In this document: positions 33,431 to 42,055 of the stretch, piece by piece | Layout: every line of letters begins with the position of its first letter | How positions within the stretch are numbered: the stretch's first letter is position 1 | From: Cellulophaga baltica | Lineage (GTDB): Bacteria; Bacteroidota; Bacteroidia; Flavobacteriales; Flavobacteriaceae | NCBI RefSeq assembly: GCF_018861125.1 | Contig: NZ_JAHKQN010000020.1 | Span: forward strand, 95,920 to 159,919 | Length of the DNA stretch: 64,000 bases | Direction: 5' to 3' | Position numbers and translations under genes: made by a program | Notes under the pieces: generated by a model | Told to the model about the DNA's origin: nothing | The model's input: only the letters and a program-made list of their open reading frames with translations | The model's database searches: none

Positions 33431-36247
33431 TTATTGTAGTTTTAAAATATAGTTTGTCAAACTAATTTCATGTGGAAGCTCCATTTTTTTACGCAATCGA
33501 TATCTTTTTACTTCAACACTTCGCACCGAAATGTTTAATAAAGGAGCTATTTCTTTTGAAGATAAATTGAGACGTAAATATGCACACAAGCGTAAATCAT
33601 TAGGAGTTAATGTTGGATGTATTGCTTTAATCTTATTTAAGAAATCTTTATCTGCATTATTGAATGCATCTTCAAATAACTTCCAATCATCATCATTATT
33701 AATATTCTTGTCTATTACCTTAATAACATTAGAGATTTGACTTGTAGATTTCACTTGTTCCAACTGAGTTTTTAAATTGTTTAAAAATTCATTCTTTTTT
33801 ATAATACTCATTGTAGAAATAGCTAACTCTCTATTTTTATTATCAATTTCTTGATTAAGCTTTTCATTTTTAATTTGAATCAACTTTTTCTCACTTTTAA
33901 TTTTTTTCCGCTTAAGTCGCTTTTGATTCTCTTTTAACAATGCCTTCTGCTGTTTTTTATAATAATTACGGTAAAGTCTATGAATCAAATATCCAAGTAA
34001 AATAAAAGCTAAAAAGTAAGTTATTAACATCAAATTAGATAAATACCACGGTCTCAATACCTCAAAAGAATATGATGCTATATTCTCTGTAGTAATATTA
34101 CCTACTTTTGCTTTTACCTTAAACTCATAAGTACCAAATGGTAAATTTTCAAAAGTTACTTCTGAAGATTTTGAAGCTTCACTCCATTCATCATTTTGCC
34201 CATTTAGTTGGTACTCATACGTAACGCCGGAATACTTATTATAACGAGGCACACTAAATTTAAAATGAAATGTATTCTCAGTATTTTTAAATTCGTTCAA
34301 GCTTGAATTAATGACTACACGAGATGCATTTAAAGAATCTCTCTCTTTAACACCGACATAATTTATTTTAATGGTATAGTTCTGATTTTTTACAATCTTA
34401 TTTAAGTCTAGGGTTAAATAGCCATCAGAAATTCCTATTAAATACTTTCCTACACCAAGTTCAGTAATATTCTCAAAACCTAAAACACCAATTTTTTTTC
34501 GAAATGAATCTGGAATCGAAATTTTTTCAACTTCAGGAGTGCTATTTAATTTCCCTTTCGAAATAGCAATTATATTTTTACTAGTAAAAGCCCATAAGCG
34601 ATCACTTGATTGATCAGAATTTAAAACTCCTATAGGTTTTTCATCATCAGCATATAACAGATTTGTATATATGGTATCTTTTTCAAATTTTGAGTTTTTT
34701 TGATTGTACCTAAATATTCCATTATTACATTTATAGATAATATCATCTTCATAACTCAACAAACACGTTTCCGTTCCCATTGACGGGATTTCATTTACTG
34801 AAACAACTTTAGTTATTGCTTCATCAAACGTTAATCTAAAATCACCTTTGAAACCATGATTAACTATAAGTTCTCCTGAATTTAAAATTTCAAAAAAACG
34901 AGTAGAAATATCAAAACCTTCAATATTATTCCTAAAAGTCCAATTACCATTTTGCTTATGCAAAACGCTTAAACCCCTATAATTACCCTGTATTAGTAAT
35001 GAATCAGCATTAGGAACAGGCTTTATATCCCAAGTTCCTGGTACTGAGGCTATTTTAGTGGCACCAGCTTCATTTACAATGAAAGTTCCACTATTATGTC
35101 CACAAAACAGAGTTTCATCAATTACTTTCAATGCCCAAACTTGACCGTTCGTATTTTTCACAAACTCAAAATCGTTATTTGAATTTTTCTTTTTATAAAA
35201 AAGGCCTTGATTTGTACCTAAATATAAATTACCATTAAAAACAGATGCTGTATAAACAACACCTATTTTCCCAATATTATCAATATATTCAAAAAAAGGA
35301 GTATCTAAATTAACTGCACTTATACCATTATTCAAAGCAAGCCAAACATCACCTTCAACATCTTCATATATTGCATGCACGGTATTACTTGTAAGTCCTT
35401 TTTTCTGATTAATTATTTCTAATAAATCACCATTAGCACTAATATGATATAATCCGTCAGAAATAGTACCCAACATAAAACTACCATCTCTTAATTGTAT
35501 ACTGCTGTACACATTAACAGCTTTTAGTTTTTCTAAAGCTGGGAAATCCCAAATACGACTACCTGAATTGGTTAAAGTATAAAAGTTAGCATTTTCAGTT
35601 AGAGCAGTTACTCCATTTACCGTTTTAAAAATATCAATTACGGTTTTTGTTTTAAAAATATCATCTTCAGAAAATAATAATGCCTTGCCATTTTCTATTT
35701 TGAAAATACCTTTACCACTCTGTTGGAAATAAACAGCACCATCTACATTATAAATTCTTGCTCGGTTTGAAACAGAATTTACAATATTGAAAGTTTCATC
35801 GTTTAAGTTATAAATATAAATGCGTTGTAAAGACTGGAATAATACCCAATTATCTAAATGAAGAATATTCCAAATTTCCTCATCTTCAATCATCGGTGTT
35901 GGTAATTGACTTTTTAAGGACTGATAGCTTAAAGAACCATATTCATCTTTAGTCCAAAAACCAAAATCCATATAACAACCAGTGAAAACAGTATTTTCAA
36001 CCGTTGCTACCGCCCTTATGTAAGAACCATTTGAAGATTGATACGATTGCCAAACCGCACCGTTATATTCTAATAAACCCCTATTATTACCAACATATAT
36101 ATATTTATCTTTTGATTGTGATATGCTCCAGTTTTGATTTTCACCATTATATTCCGTTGGTGTAAAATTTAATATAGGAGGTAATTCTTGTGAAAAAGAA
36201 AAATTTACACAAATTAGAAGAAGTAATAATTGAATTAAATTACGCAA
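33431..36247 (-). CDS. Propeller/Y_Y_Y-domain membrane sensor with LuxR-type HTH
   Basis: A 938-residue one-piece sensor-regulator. Signal peptide about 1-19, then repeated beta-propeller units with YVGNNRGLLEYNG-type and DVWLALNNGISAVN-type blades (to about 640), a Y_Y_Y-like Ig-fold (about 650-745, with YEYQLNGQNDEWSEA and LPFGTYEFKVKAK), a single membrane helix (about 755-780), a long basic coiled coil (about 785-850) and a C-terminal LuxR-type helix-turn-helix (LSSKEIAPLLNISVRSVEVKRYRLRKKMEL). It resembles hybrid two-component sensors but has no kinase or receiver, so signal must pass directly from the periplasmic domain to the HTH. It lies upstream of susC, 226 bases away in the same direction, and is probably the operon's regulator. 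Confidence 0.87.
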   Translation of the reverse strand: MRNLIQLLLLLICVNFSFSQELPPILNFTPTEYNGENQNWSISQSKDKYIYVGNNRGLLEYNGAVWQSYQSSNGSYIRAVATVENTVFTGCYMDFGFWTKDEYGSLSYQSLKSQLPTPMIEDEEIWNILHLDNWVLFQSLQRIYIYNLNDETFNIVNSVSNRARIYNVDGAVYFQQSGKGIFKIENGKALLFSEDDIFKTKTVIDIFKTVNGVTALTENANFYTLTNSGSRIWDFPALEKLKAVNVYSSIQLRDGSFMLGTISDGLYHISANGDLLEIINQKKGLTSNTVHAIYEDVEGDVWLALNNGISAVNLDTPFFEYIDNIGKIGVVYTASVFNGNLYLGTNQGLFYKKKNSNNDFEFVKNTNGQVWALKVIDETLFCGHNSGTFIVNEAGATKIASVPGTWDIKPVPNADSLLIQGNYRGLSVLHKQNGNWTFRNNIEGFDISTRFFEILNSGELIVNHGFKGDFRLTFDEAITKVVSVNEIPSMGTETCLLSYEDDIIYKCNNGIFRYNQKNSKFEKDTIYTNLLYADDEKPIGVLNSDQSSDRLWAFTSKNIIAISKGKLNSTPEVEKISIPDSFRKKIGVLGFENITELGVGKYLIGISDGYLTLDLNKIVKNQNYTIKINYVGVKERDSLNASRVVINSSLNEFKNTENTFHFKFSVPRYNKYSGVTYEYQLNGQNDEWSEASKSSEVTFENLPFGTYEFKVKAKVGNITTENIASYSFEVLRPWYLSNLMLITYFLAFILLGYLIHRLYRNYYKKQQKALLKENQKRLKRKKIKSEKKLIQIKNEKLNQEIDNKNRELAISTMSIIKKNEFLNNLKTQLEQVKSTSQISNVIKVIDKNINNDDDWKLFEDAFNNADKDFLNKIKAIHPTLTPNDLRLCAYLRLNLSSKEIAPLLNISVRSVEVKRYRLRKKMELPHEISLTNYILKLQ

Positions 36248-36278
36248 GTTGAATTTATTTTTAAAACTATAATAAAAT

Positions 36279-36310
36279 TAGTTGTTTTAAAAAATTTTAT
36301 AAATCAACTA
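36279..36310 (-). terminator. AT-rich terminator of clpS
   Basis: Outer arms TAGTTG (36279-36284) and CAACTA (36305-36310) enclose a nearly self-complementary A/T core, giving about 14 pairs with two mismatches. On the minus strand it is followed by ATTTTATT. The stem overlaps the clpS stop codon. The low GC makes it less certain than the other terminators here. Confidence 0.42.
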
Positions 36311-36583
36311 TACTATTTCGGCACTTAAACCTGCTTGTAACAGCTTACTACAACGAGGTTTTAGATCGTCATAATCACCTGTTTTAACTGTACATTTTCC
36401 GTTATGATGCACTATTATTGAGCATTGTTCTGCCTGCTCTGGTGTATGATCACAAACACCTATTAGTGTTTCAATTACATGATCAAAAGTATTCACCTCA
36501 TCATTAAATAGAACAATTTCATTTTGTTTTACCGTCTCTTCCTCTACAAGAAGATCCTCTAAGATCTTTTCTTTTATACTCAT
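36308..36583 (-). CDS. clpS: ATP-dependent Clp protease adaptor ClpS
   Basis: A 91-residue ClpS if started at ATG 36583. A longer frame begins at 36610, but the first nine residues are not part of the family and the internal Met precedes the usual acidic N-terminal extension. Core motifs are VLFNDEVNTFDHVIETL (hydrophobic N-degron pocket with Asn and Asp contacts) and the AEQCSIIVHHNGKCTVKTG block that binds ClpA or ClpC. ClpS delivers N-end-rule substrates to the Clp protease. Its usual neighbours in Flavobacteriia, prmA and tpiA, are upstream on the same strand, but here a metalloprotease gene intervenes. Confidence 0.93.
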   Translation of the reverse strand: MSIKEKILEDLLVEEETVKQNEIVLFNDEVNTFDHVIETLIGVCDHTPEQAEQCSIIVHHNGKCTVKTGDYDDLKPRCSKLLQAGLSAEIV

Positions 36584-36699
36584 AGTCGTAATTTTTATAC
36601 TAAGATACAAATTATATAAAATTAAAAAAGCTTAGATTTAATTTCCGTTCATGAAAATAAAAAGTTCACTTCATATTTTTAATATCTTATAATAATAAA

Positions 36700-36726
36700 A
36701 AAGACACTTTTTACAAAAGTGTCTTT
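36700..36726 (-). terminator. Rho-independent terminator of the metalloprotease gene
   Basis: A perfect 12-bp stem AAAGACACTTTT (36700-36711) with complement at 36715-36726 and a 3-base loop, followed on the minus strand by TTTTATTATT. It ends the M57-like gene's transcript before clpS. Confidence 0.85.
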
Positions 36727-36761
36727 AATAGTATTGCTAATTATATTAATGTTTAAAATAC

Positions 36762-37610
36762 CTAATAAAGATAATTTAAAGCTATAATATCATTTGAATT
36801 AAATTCTCCATCTTCGCCTGAACTAAAACAAGCTAACATAATTGATGTCGAGTCATAAGACTCAGGAGTACCTGGTATTGGAATAGCTCCTACACCTGCA
36901 GTTCCTTCATTTACATTTTGACCACAACTTTGACGACTAAACCAATCTGTATGTCTAAATCCTACTGAATGACCCATCTCATGAGTTATTACGTGTTCAA
37001 TAACATTAACATCATAATTTTCTAAACCGTAAATCTGAATTAATTGATGCGGATCTCCATTACTCGGAAAACCAGCAGATCCACCTGCCCCAGATTCATT
37101 AGGATTATGATATATTACCATATCTTTATCTTGATAATCAGTACCAAACGTCAAAGTAAAATTGATACTCAAGTTAAGAGCATTATAATTATTCACTGCA
37201 TATTGCAGAGCAGTCTGCTCTTTAGTTGATAAAGCATTAGAACCTCCAGTATAACCTATTATAGTTAATGTTCTTGGAGATACTAGGTTAGTTGTATGAT
37301 AATTTTTACTTGTTGAGATATCTAATTGAGATAAATTTTCAAACTGTTCTGCTGAAAAGAAGATATCCCCTTCTAATTGATATCGAGACTCTAATGTTCC
37401 ATCAGGTAGCATAAAATCTGCTACACTGATATCACTTACATTGTAATAGTTCTCTTTGAAAACACTAATAACCTCATCTGTAATTTCTAAAGAGGTTTGT
37501 TCGACATTTTCAGCAACTGGCTCTTGTTCTAAAACTTCATTTTCTTTTGAACAAGAACTAGCTACTAATAAAAGTAACAAAGGAATAATAATTAAATCGC
37601 ATTTTTTCAT
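36762..37610 (-). CDS. M57/HEIGH-type zinc metalloprotease lipoprotein
   Basis: A 282-residue lipoprotein if started at ATG 37610; the longer frame from 37667 adds 19 residues before the signal peptide. Lipidated Cys at residue 20 (LLVASSC). The C-terminal half has a metzincin-type zinc site HEMGHSVGFRHTD (HExxHxxGxxH) and a possible Met-turn SIMLAC. A central block YNPNES-like/GGSAGFPS loop precedes the active-site helix. This is the dual-action HEIGH (M57) or related group of secreted metalloproteases. The N-terminal 130 residues may be a propeptide. It sits between prmA and clpS with its own terminator, unlike the usual housekeeping order. Substrate is unknown. Confidence 0.85.
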   Translation of the reverse strand: MKKCDLIIIPLLLLLVASSCSKENEVLEQEPVAENVEQTSLEITDEVISVFKENYYNVSDISVADFMLPDGTLESRYQLEGDIFFSAEQFENLSQLDISTSKNYHTTNLVSPRTLTIIGYTGGSNALSTKEQTALQYAVNNYNALNLSINFTLTFGTDYQDKDMVIYHNPNESGAGGSAGFPSNGDPHQLIQIYGLENYDVNVIEHVITHEMGHSVGFRHTDWFSRQSCGQNVNEGTAGVGAIPIPGTPESYDSTSIMLACFSSGEDGEFNSNDIIALNYLY

Positions 37611-37723
37611 AATTAATTGTGTAAAATTGGTTAATATAATTGTATTAAATTCTGGAAAATTTAGCAATACAAGTACAAGTAAACGATTTTTTATTACACT
37701 TCAACTGATTTATTAAGAAAATT

Positions 37724-38566
37724 TTAAGGTTTTCGACAAACTACAGCAATCCAGTTATTTTTTTCAAGATTTGATACATATTTCAGTCCATTTTCTTTAC
37801 AAGCTTCTAAAATGGTCGGCATATCTTCAGAATAAAAACCACTTAAAAATAAAGTTCCTGATTCATTTAGACACTTAGCATATGTAGGAATATCATTTAA
37901 TAAAATATTTCTATTGATATTCGCTATTATAACATCATACTTTTTACCCTCTAGCAAACTTGCATCACCTTCATATACATTAATATGACTACAATTGTTA
38001 CGCTCAACATTTTCTAAAGCGTTTAAATAACACCAATTATCAATATCTATAGCATCAATAGTTTTAGCATTTTTCATAGCTGCCAAAATTGCTAAAACAC
38101 CCGTACCACTTCCCATATCTAAAACACTTAGTCCTTCAACATCAGTATTTAAAATATGTTGCAACATCATATGTGTTGTTTCATGATGGCCAGTACCAAA
38201 ACTCATTTTCGGCTCTATAACAATATCATAGTCTACATTTGGTTTTTCATGAAATGGTGCACGAACCACACATTTTTCATCAACCTGAATAGGATTAAAG
38301 TTTTGCTCCCAAGTAGCATTCCAATTTTCTTGAGCTATTTCTTTATACGCTGATGTTATTTTGAAATTTTCATTTTCAGTAATTGAAACATTGTCTAATA
38401 TATTAGGGTTCCAATCTACTTTATTAATATATGCCAAAACTCCATCTTCAGTCTCTACAAAACTTTCAAAAAGTACTTCACCTAATTCCGCCATTAATAT
38501 ATCAGAGGCTGGTTGCAAAGGAGTAACCGTAAAAGTGTATTCTATGTAAATATTATCTTTCTGCAT
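37724..38566 (-). CDS. prmA: Ribosomal protein L11 methyltransferase PrmA
   Basis: A 280-residue SAM-dependent methyltransferase that trimethylates ribosomal protein L11. The N-terminal substrate-binding domain is about residues 1-110. The Rossmann methyltransferase has motif I VLDMGSGTGVLAILAA (about 148-163), AIDIDNW as the acidic ribose-binding strand, and IIANINRNILL as motif IV. Length is near that of other Bacteroidota PrmA proteins. It starts only 15 bases after a hairpin terminator that follows tpiA, so it may depend on partial read-through or on a promoter inside the terminator region. Confidence 0.94.
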   Translation of the reverse strand: MQKDNIYIEYTFTVTPLQPASDILMAELGEVLFESFVETEDGVLAYINKVDWNPNILDNVSITENENFKITSAYKEIAQENWNATWEQNFNPIQVDEKCVVRAPFHEKPNVDYDIVIEPKMSFGTGHHETTHMMLQHILNTDVEGLSVLDMGSGTGVLAILAAMKNAKTIDAIDIDNWCYLNALENVERNNCSHINVYEGDASLLEGKKYDVIIANINRNILLNDIPTYAKCLNESGTLFLSGFYSEDMPTILEACKENGLKYVSNLEKNNWIAVVCRKP

Positions 38567-38580
38567 TCTTAAACATATAA

Positions 38581-38606
38581 AAGGGCATTCTAAATTGAAT
38601 GCCCTT
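38581..38606 (-). terminator. Terminator or attenuator between tpiA and prmA
   Basis: A perfect 10-bp stem AAGGGCATTC (38581-38590) and complement (38597-38606) with a 6-base loop, followed on the minus strand by TTTATATG. The stem is GC-richer than its surroundings. It lies between two same-strand genes, so it probably reduces prmA expression relative to tpiA. Confidence 0.7.
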
Positions 38607-38631
38607 GGTTGTATTTTTATTTAATAAGAGT

Positions 38632-39381
38632 TTATATTGCGTTGATAATTGCAATAAAATCATCCGCTTTTAAAGCAGCACCACCAATAAGCCCACCATC
38701 AACATCCGGCTTAGAAAAAATTTCTACTGCATTTCCTGGTTTTACACTACCTCCATATAAAATAGAAACATTATTTGCTATAGTAGCATCATAAGCTTCA
38801 GTTATTGTTTTACGAATAAAAGCATGCATTTCTTGCGCTTGTTCTGGTGAAGCTGTTTCGCCTGTACCAATTGCCCAAACTGGCTCGTAAGCCAACACAA
38901 TGTTTTTCCAAGCACTAGCATCTAATGAAAATAAAGCATTTTTCAATTGAGATTCAACAACATTAAAATGATTTTCAGATTTACGATCTTCCAACTCTTC
39001 TCCAAAACAGAACATTACTCTAATGTTTTTTGAAAGTGCTGTTTCAACTTTTTTAGCTAAAATTTCATCAGTTTCACCAAAATAAGCTCTACGCTCAGAG
39101 TGACCAATTATAGCAGTATCAATACCAATACTTAATAACATATCAGCAGAAATCTCACCTGTATACGCTCCGCTTTCAGCAAAATGCATGTTTTGAGCAA
39201 TCACCTCAATTGTTGATGTTTCTAAAACACGTACCGCTTCAGTTAAATTAACATAGGTTGGTGCAACCATAACCTCTGCGCTTGTATCTGGTAATTTAGC
39301 AGCTAATTCAGTCAACAATGCTTCCGTTTCAGAAATATTCTTGTTCATTTTCCAATTTCCCGCTACAATTTTACTTCTCAT
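38632..39381 (-). CDS. tpiA: Triosephosphate isomerase
   Basis: A 249-residue TIM-barrel enzyme that interconverts dihydroxyacetone phosphate and glyceraldehyde 3-phosphate in glycolysis. Catalytic residues are visible: K12 in GNWKMNKN, the histidine in IIGHSERR (near 96) and the glutamate in AYEPVWAIGTG (near 166). The phosphate-binding loops YGGSVKPGNA and GGLIGGAAL are also present. Length is typical. It is downstream of the DoxX gene by 45 bases and probably co-transcribed with it and with DUF1599. Confidence 0.98.
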   Translation of the reverse strand: MRSKIVAGNWKMNKNISETEALLTELAAKLPDTSAEVMVAPTYVNLTEAVRVLETSTIEVIAQNMHFAESGAYTGEISADMLLSIGIDTAIIGHSERRAYFGETDEILAKKVETALSKNIRVMFCFGEELEDRKSENHFNVVESQLKNALFSLDASAWKNIVLAYEPVWAIGTGETASPEQAQEMHAFIRKTITEAYDATIANNVSILYGGSVKPGNAVEIFSKPDVDGGLIGGAALKADDFIAIINAI

Positions 39382-39426
39382 CTTAATTGTTTTTCTATTA
39401 TATTAATTTCTTTTTCTCTTAATGGT

Positions 39427-40521
39427 TTAGAACTTTAATTCATCTAAATCATTAAAATGGACTTTTTGTTTAATCGTACCTTTTTGTAGAATCAAGACTC
39501 CAGGGTTTGACCTAACTATTGTTTTTAGAGTTGTTTGATCTGTAAAATAAAAATCAAAATTCAACTTGTACTCTTTTATTAATTTTGTTGCAAACTCTTC
39601 ATTAGAAGCTGACATACCAATCACTTTATACCCTTCTTTAATTGCAACGTCAGCAACTGTTTTTATATTTTCAAAAGCTTCATAATTGCTTTTATCTAAA
39701 TCATAGGCAATTACAGCCAATAACTTAGGCTCTTGCAATAATTCAAATGCCACATCTACACCATCTTTTTCTATTGTAAAGTCATGTATTGGAGGTTCAT
39801 AACCAGCTTGCACTTCTGTGGTTTCTACGTCTATAAAATCACCATCTACAGTTGGGTAATCGCCTTGTGTGGTAATAATTTTTTCTTCACCATTTACATT
39901 AAACTTCCAAGCGTAATCAAAAATTGCCTTTGGAGCATCATCAGGTGTTGTCATACCTTCCTCTATATTAGCTCCTATTTTATAAGCTCTAAAATCTATT
40001 GCTGGCAAATGGTTTAATACATAATATGCAAAAATCACACAGCTCAACAGTGCCAAACTAGTAACTATTCTATTTAATGAAGCACTAAACAAAGGTTTTA
40101 AATATTTTCTACCAATAAATAAAACTATAATAAGAACTAATAATACCAAATCTTTTGTAAACGATTCCCATGGTGTCAACTTTAATGCATCGCCAAAACA
40201 TCCACAATCTGTAACTTTATTAAAATACGCTGAGTAAAAAGTTAAAAATGTAAAGCCTATAATCATTACTAATAAAGCCCAAATAGTAAAACGTATTCTA
40301 AAGCCTATTAATAATAATACACCCAAAAGAACTTCTAGTATCACTACAAACAATGCAATTTTTAAAGCGTGAGGCTCAAAAAATGGCATATTTAATACTC
40401 CAACGCTAAAATACTCTTCAAGTTTAAATGAAAAACCTACAGGATCGTTGAGTTTTATGAAACCACTAATTATAAATAATATACCAACAAAAAATCTACT
40501 TATATTTACTAAAATTTTCAT
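39427..40521 (-). CDS. DoxX/MauE-type membrane protein with thioredoxin-like C-terminus (BT_3928 family)
   Basis: A 364-residue inner-membrane protein conserved next to tpiA in Bacteroidota. The first about 165 residues hold four or five membrane helices of the DoxX/MauE type, including a CGCFGD motif (about residue 106) after the third helix. A loop of about 80 residues follows, then a C-terminal alpha/beta domain (about 265-364) resembling thioredoxin, with LAVIAYDLDKSNYEAF and GVLILQKGTI but no CxxC motif. A role in redox or disulfide handling at the membrane is plausible from MauE precedent, but function is unproven. It starts 6 bases after DUF1599. Confidence 0.82.
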   Translation of the reverse strand: MKILVNISRFFVGILFIISGFIKLNDPVGFSFKLEEYFSVGVLNMPFFEPHALKIALFVVILEVLLGVLLLIGFRIRFTIWALLVMIIGFTFLTFYSAYFNKVTDCGCFGDALKLTPWESFTKDLVLLVLIIVLFIGRKYLKPLFSASLNRIVTSLALLSCVIFAYYVLNHLPAIDFRAYKIGANIEEGMTTPDDAPKAIFDYAWKFNVNGEEKIITTQGDYPTVDGDFIDVETTEVQAGYEPPIHDFTIEKDGVDVAFELLQEPKLLAVIAYDLDKSNYEAFENIKTVADVAIKEGYKVIGMSASNEEFATKLIKEYKLNFDFYFTDQTTLKTIVRSNPGVLILQKGTIKQKVHFNDLDELKF

Positions 40522-40527
40522 TCGTTA

Positions 40528-41073
40528 TTATTTAGATTCTGTGGTTAAATGTATCATTGCAAATACAGCATAATTAACCATATCTTGGTAATTAGCATCA
40601 ATACCTTCACTAACCAAAGTTTTACCTTTATTATCTTCTATTTGTTTTACTCGCAATAATTTTTGCAGAATCAAATCAGTCAATGAGCTTACACGCATAT
40701 CACGCCAAGCTTCGCCGTAATCATGATTTTTATTCTGCATTAAGGTTTTAGTTATTTCTACATGTTTATCAAACAAAAGAACAGCCTCCTCTGTATCAAC
40801 ATCTGGCTGATCTGCAATACCCTTTTCTATTTGAATTAATGCCATTATAGAATAGTTAATAATACCTATAAATTCCGATTGCTCCCCCTCTTCTACTTTT
40901 CTAACTTCATTTTCTTGAAGACTACGAATACGTTGTGCTTTTATAAAAATTTGATCTGTTAGCGAGGGTAATCTCAAAATTCTCCATGCACTACCATAAT
41001 CTTTCATCTTTTTTGCAAATAAATCTCTACACGTTTTTATTATTGCATCGTATTGTTCTGAAGTTTCCTGCAT
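40528..41073 (-). CDS. DUF1599 (nucleotide-modification-associated domain 1) protein with internal duplication
   Basis: A 181-residue soluble protein composed of two copies of the same unit. The first copy has KDYGSAWRILRLPSLTDQIF and ends near residue 85. The second has HDYGEAWRDMRVSSLTDLIL and ends near residue 165. Each is followed by a KxxRxKQI/RSLQ-type helix. The family (PF07659) is associated with modified-nucleotide systems in phages, but this chromosomal form sits beside tpiA in many Flavobacteriia and its job is not known. It is the first gene of the DUF1599-DoxX-tpiA unit and is divergent from folP. Confidence 0.82.
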   Translation of the reverse strand: MQETSEQYDAIIKTCRDLFAKKMKDYGSAWRILRLPSLTDQIFIKAQRIRSLQENEVRKVEEGEQSEFIGIINYSIMALIQIEKGIADQPDVDTEEAVLLFDKHVEITKTLMQNKNHDYGEAWRDMRVSSLTDLILQKLLRVKQIEDNKGKTLVSEGIDANYQDMVNYAVFAMIHLTTESK

Positions 41074-41179
41074 GTATTGTTTCTAATTTGTGTAAATTTC
41101 GTTCAAAATTTTTAATTGTTCAAGTATCCCGCTTTAAACTTAATCAGTTCAATCAAATCTTAACTAATTACAAAATATA

Positions 41180-42007
41180 ATGACCATTAATTGTAGAGGA
41201 AAACTTATTGATCTAAACAACCCAAAAGTAATGGGCATTCTTAATGTTACTCCTGATTCTTTTTTTGATGGCGGAAACTATAAAAATGTAACTAGTATAA
41301 TTAACCAAGTAAATAAAATGTTAATTGAAGGTGCGACTTTTATTGATGTTGGCGCATACAGCTCTAGACCTGGCGCCGATTTTGTTTCAGAAGATGAAGA
41401 ATTGTCTAGAATTATTCCGATAGTTAAACTATTAACTAAGGAATTTCCTGAAATTAATATTTCAATTGATACGTTTAGAAGTAAAATTGCCTATGAATGT
41501 ATTATTCATGGCGCCTCTCTTATTAATGATATTTCAGCAGGAAATCTTGACAAGCAAATGTTCGATACAATTGCTAAACACCAAGTACCATATATAATGA
41601 TGCATATGAAAGGTACTCCACAGAACATGCAAAAACAAACTGATTATAATAATTTAATTGTCGACATTTTAAAATATTTCTCTGAAAAAATCAACATAGC
41701 TCATTCAAAAAAAATAAACGACATAATTATTGATCCTGGTTTTGGGTTTTCAAAAACAGTTGCTCAAAATTACGAGTTAATGCAAAAATTAAGTTTATTT
41801 AGAACAACCAAATCTCCAATATTGGTAGGTATTAGCAGAAAATCTATGATTTATAAAATATTAGAAAATGATGCTCAAAATGCTTTAAATGGGACTTCGG
41901 TATTAAACACAATTGCACTTATTAACGGAGCTAATATATTAAGAGTACATGATGTAAAAGAAGCAATTGAATGTATTAAAATTACAAAACAATTAAAGAC
42001 AAAATAA
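41180..42007 (+). CDS. folP: Dihydropteroate synthase
   Basis: A 275-residue TIM-barrel enzyme of folate synthesis that condenses 6-hydroxymethyl-dihydropterin pyrophosphate with 4-aminobenzoate. Diagnostic motifs are VMGILNVTPDSFFDGG near 18-33, FIDVGAYSSRPGA near 55-67, ISIDTFR near 95-101, DISAGN and IIDPGFGFSKT near 188-198, the last also ligating substrate. It starts 106 bases from the divergent DUF1599 gene. The c-di-AMP synthase cdaA follows after 48 bases, a conserved pairing in Bacteroidota. Confidence 0.96.
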   Translation: MTINCRGKLIDLNNPKVMGILNVTPDSFFDGGNYKNVTSIINQVNKMLIEGATFIDVGAYSSRPGADFVSEDEELSRIIPIVKLLTKEFPEINISIDTFRSKIAYECIIHGASLINDISAGNLDKQMFDTIAKHQVPYIMMHMKGTPQNMQKQTDYNNLIVDILKYFSEKINIAHSKKINDIIIDPGFGFSKTVAQNYELMQKLSLFRTTKSPILVGISRKSMIYKILENDAQNALNGTSVLNTIALINGANILRVHDVKEAIECIKITKQLKTK

Positions 42008-42055
42008 CTCGATTTAAGTGCTGCAATTTTTCTATTTTTACAAAAAACACCTGAC

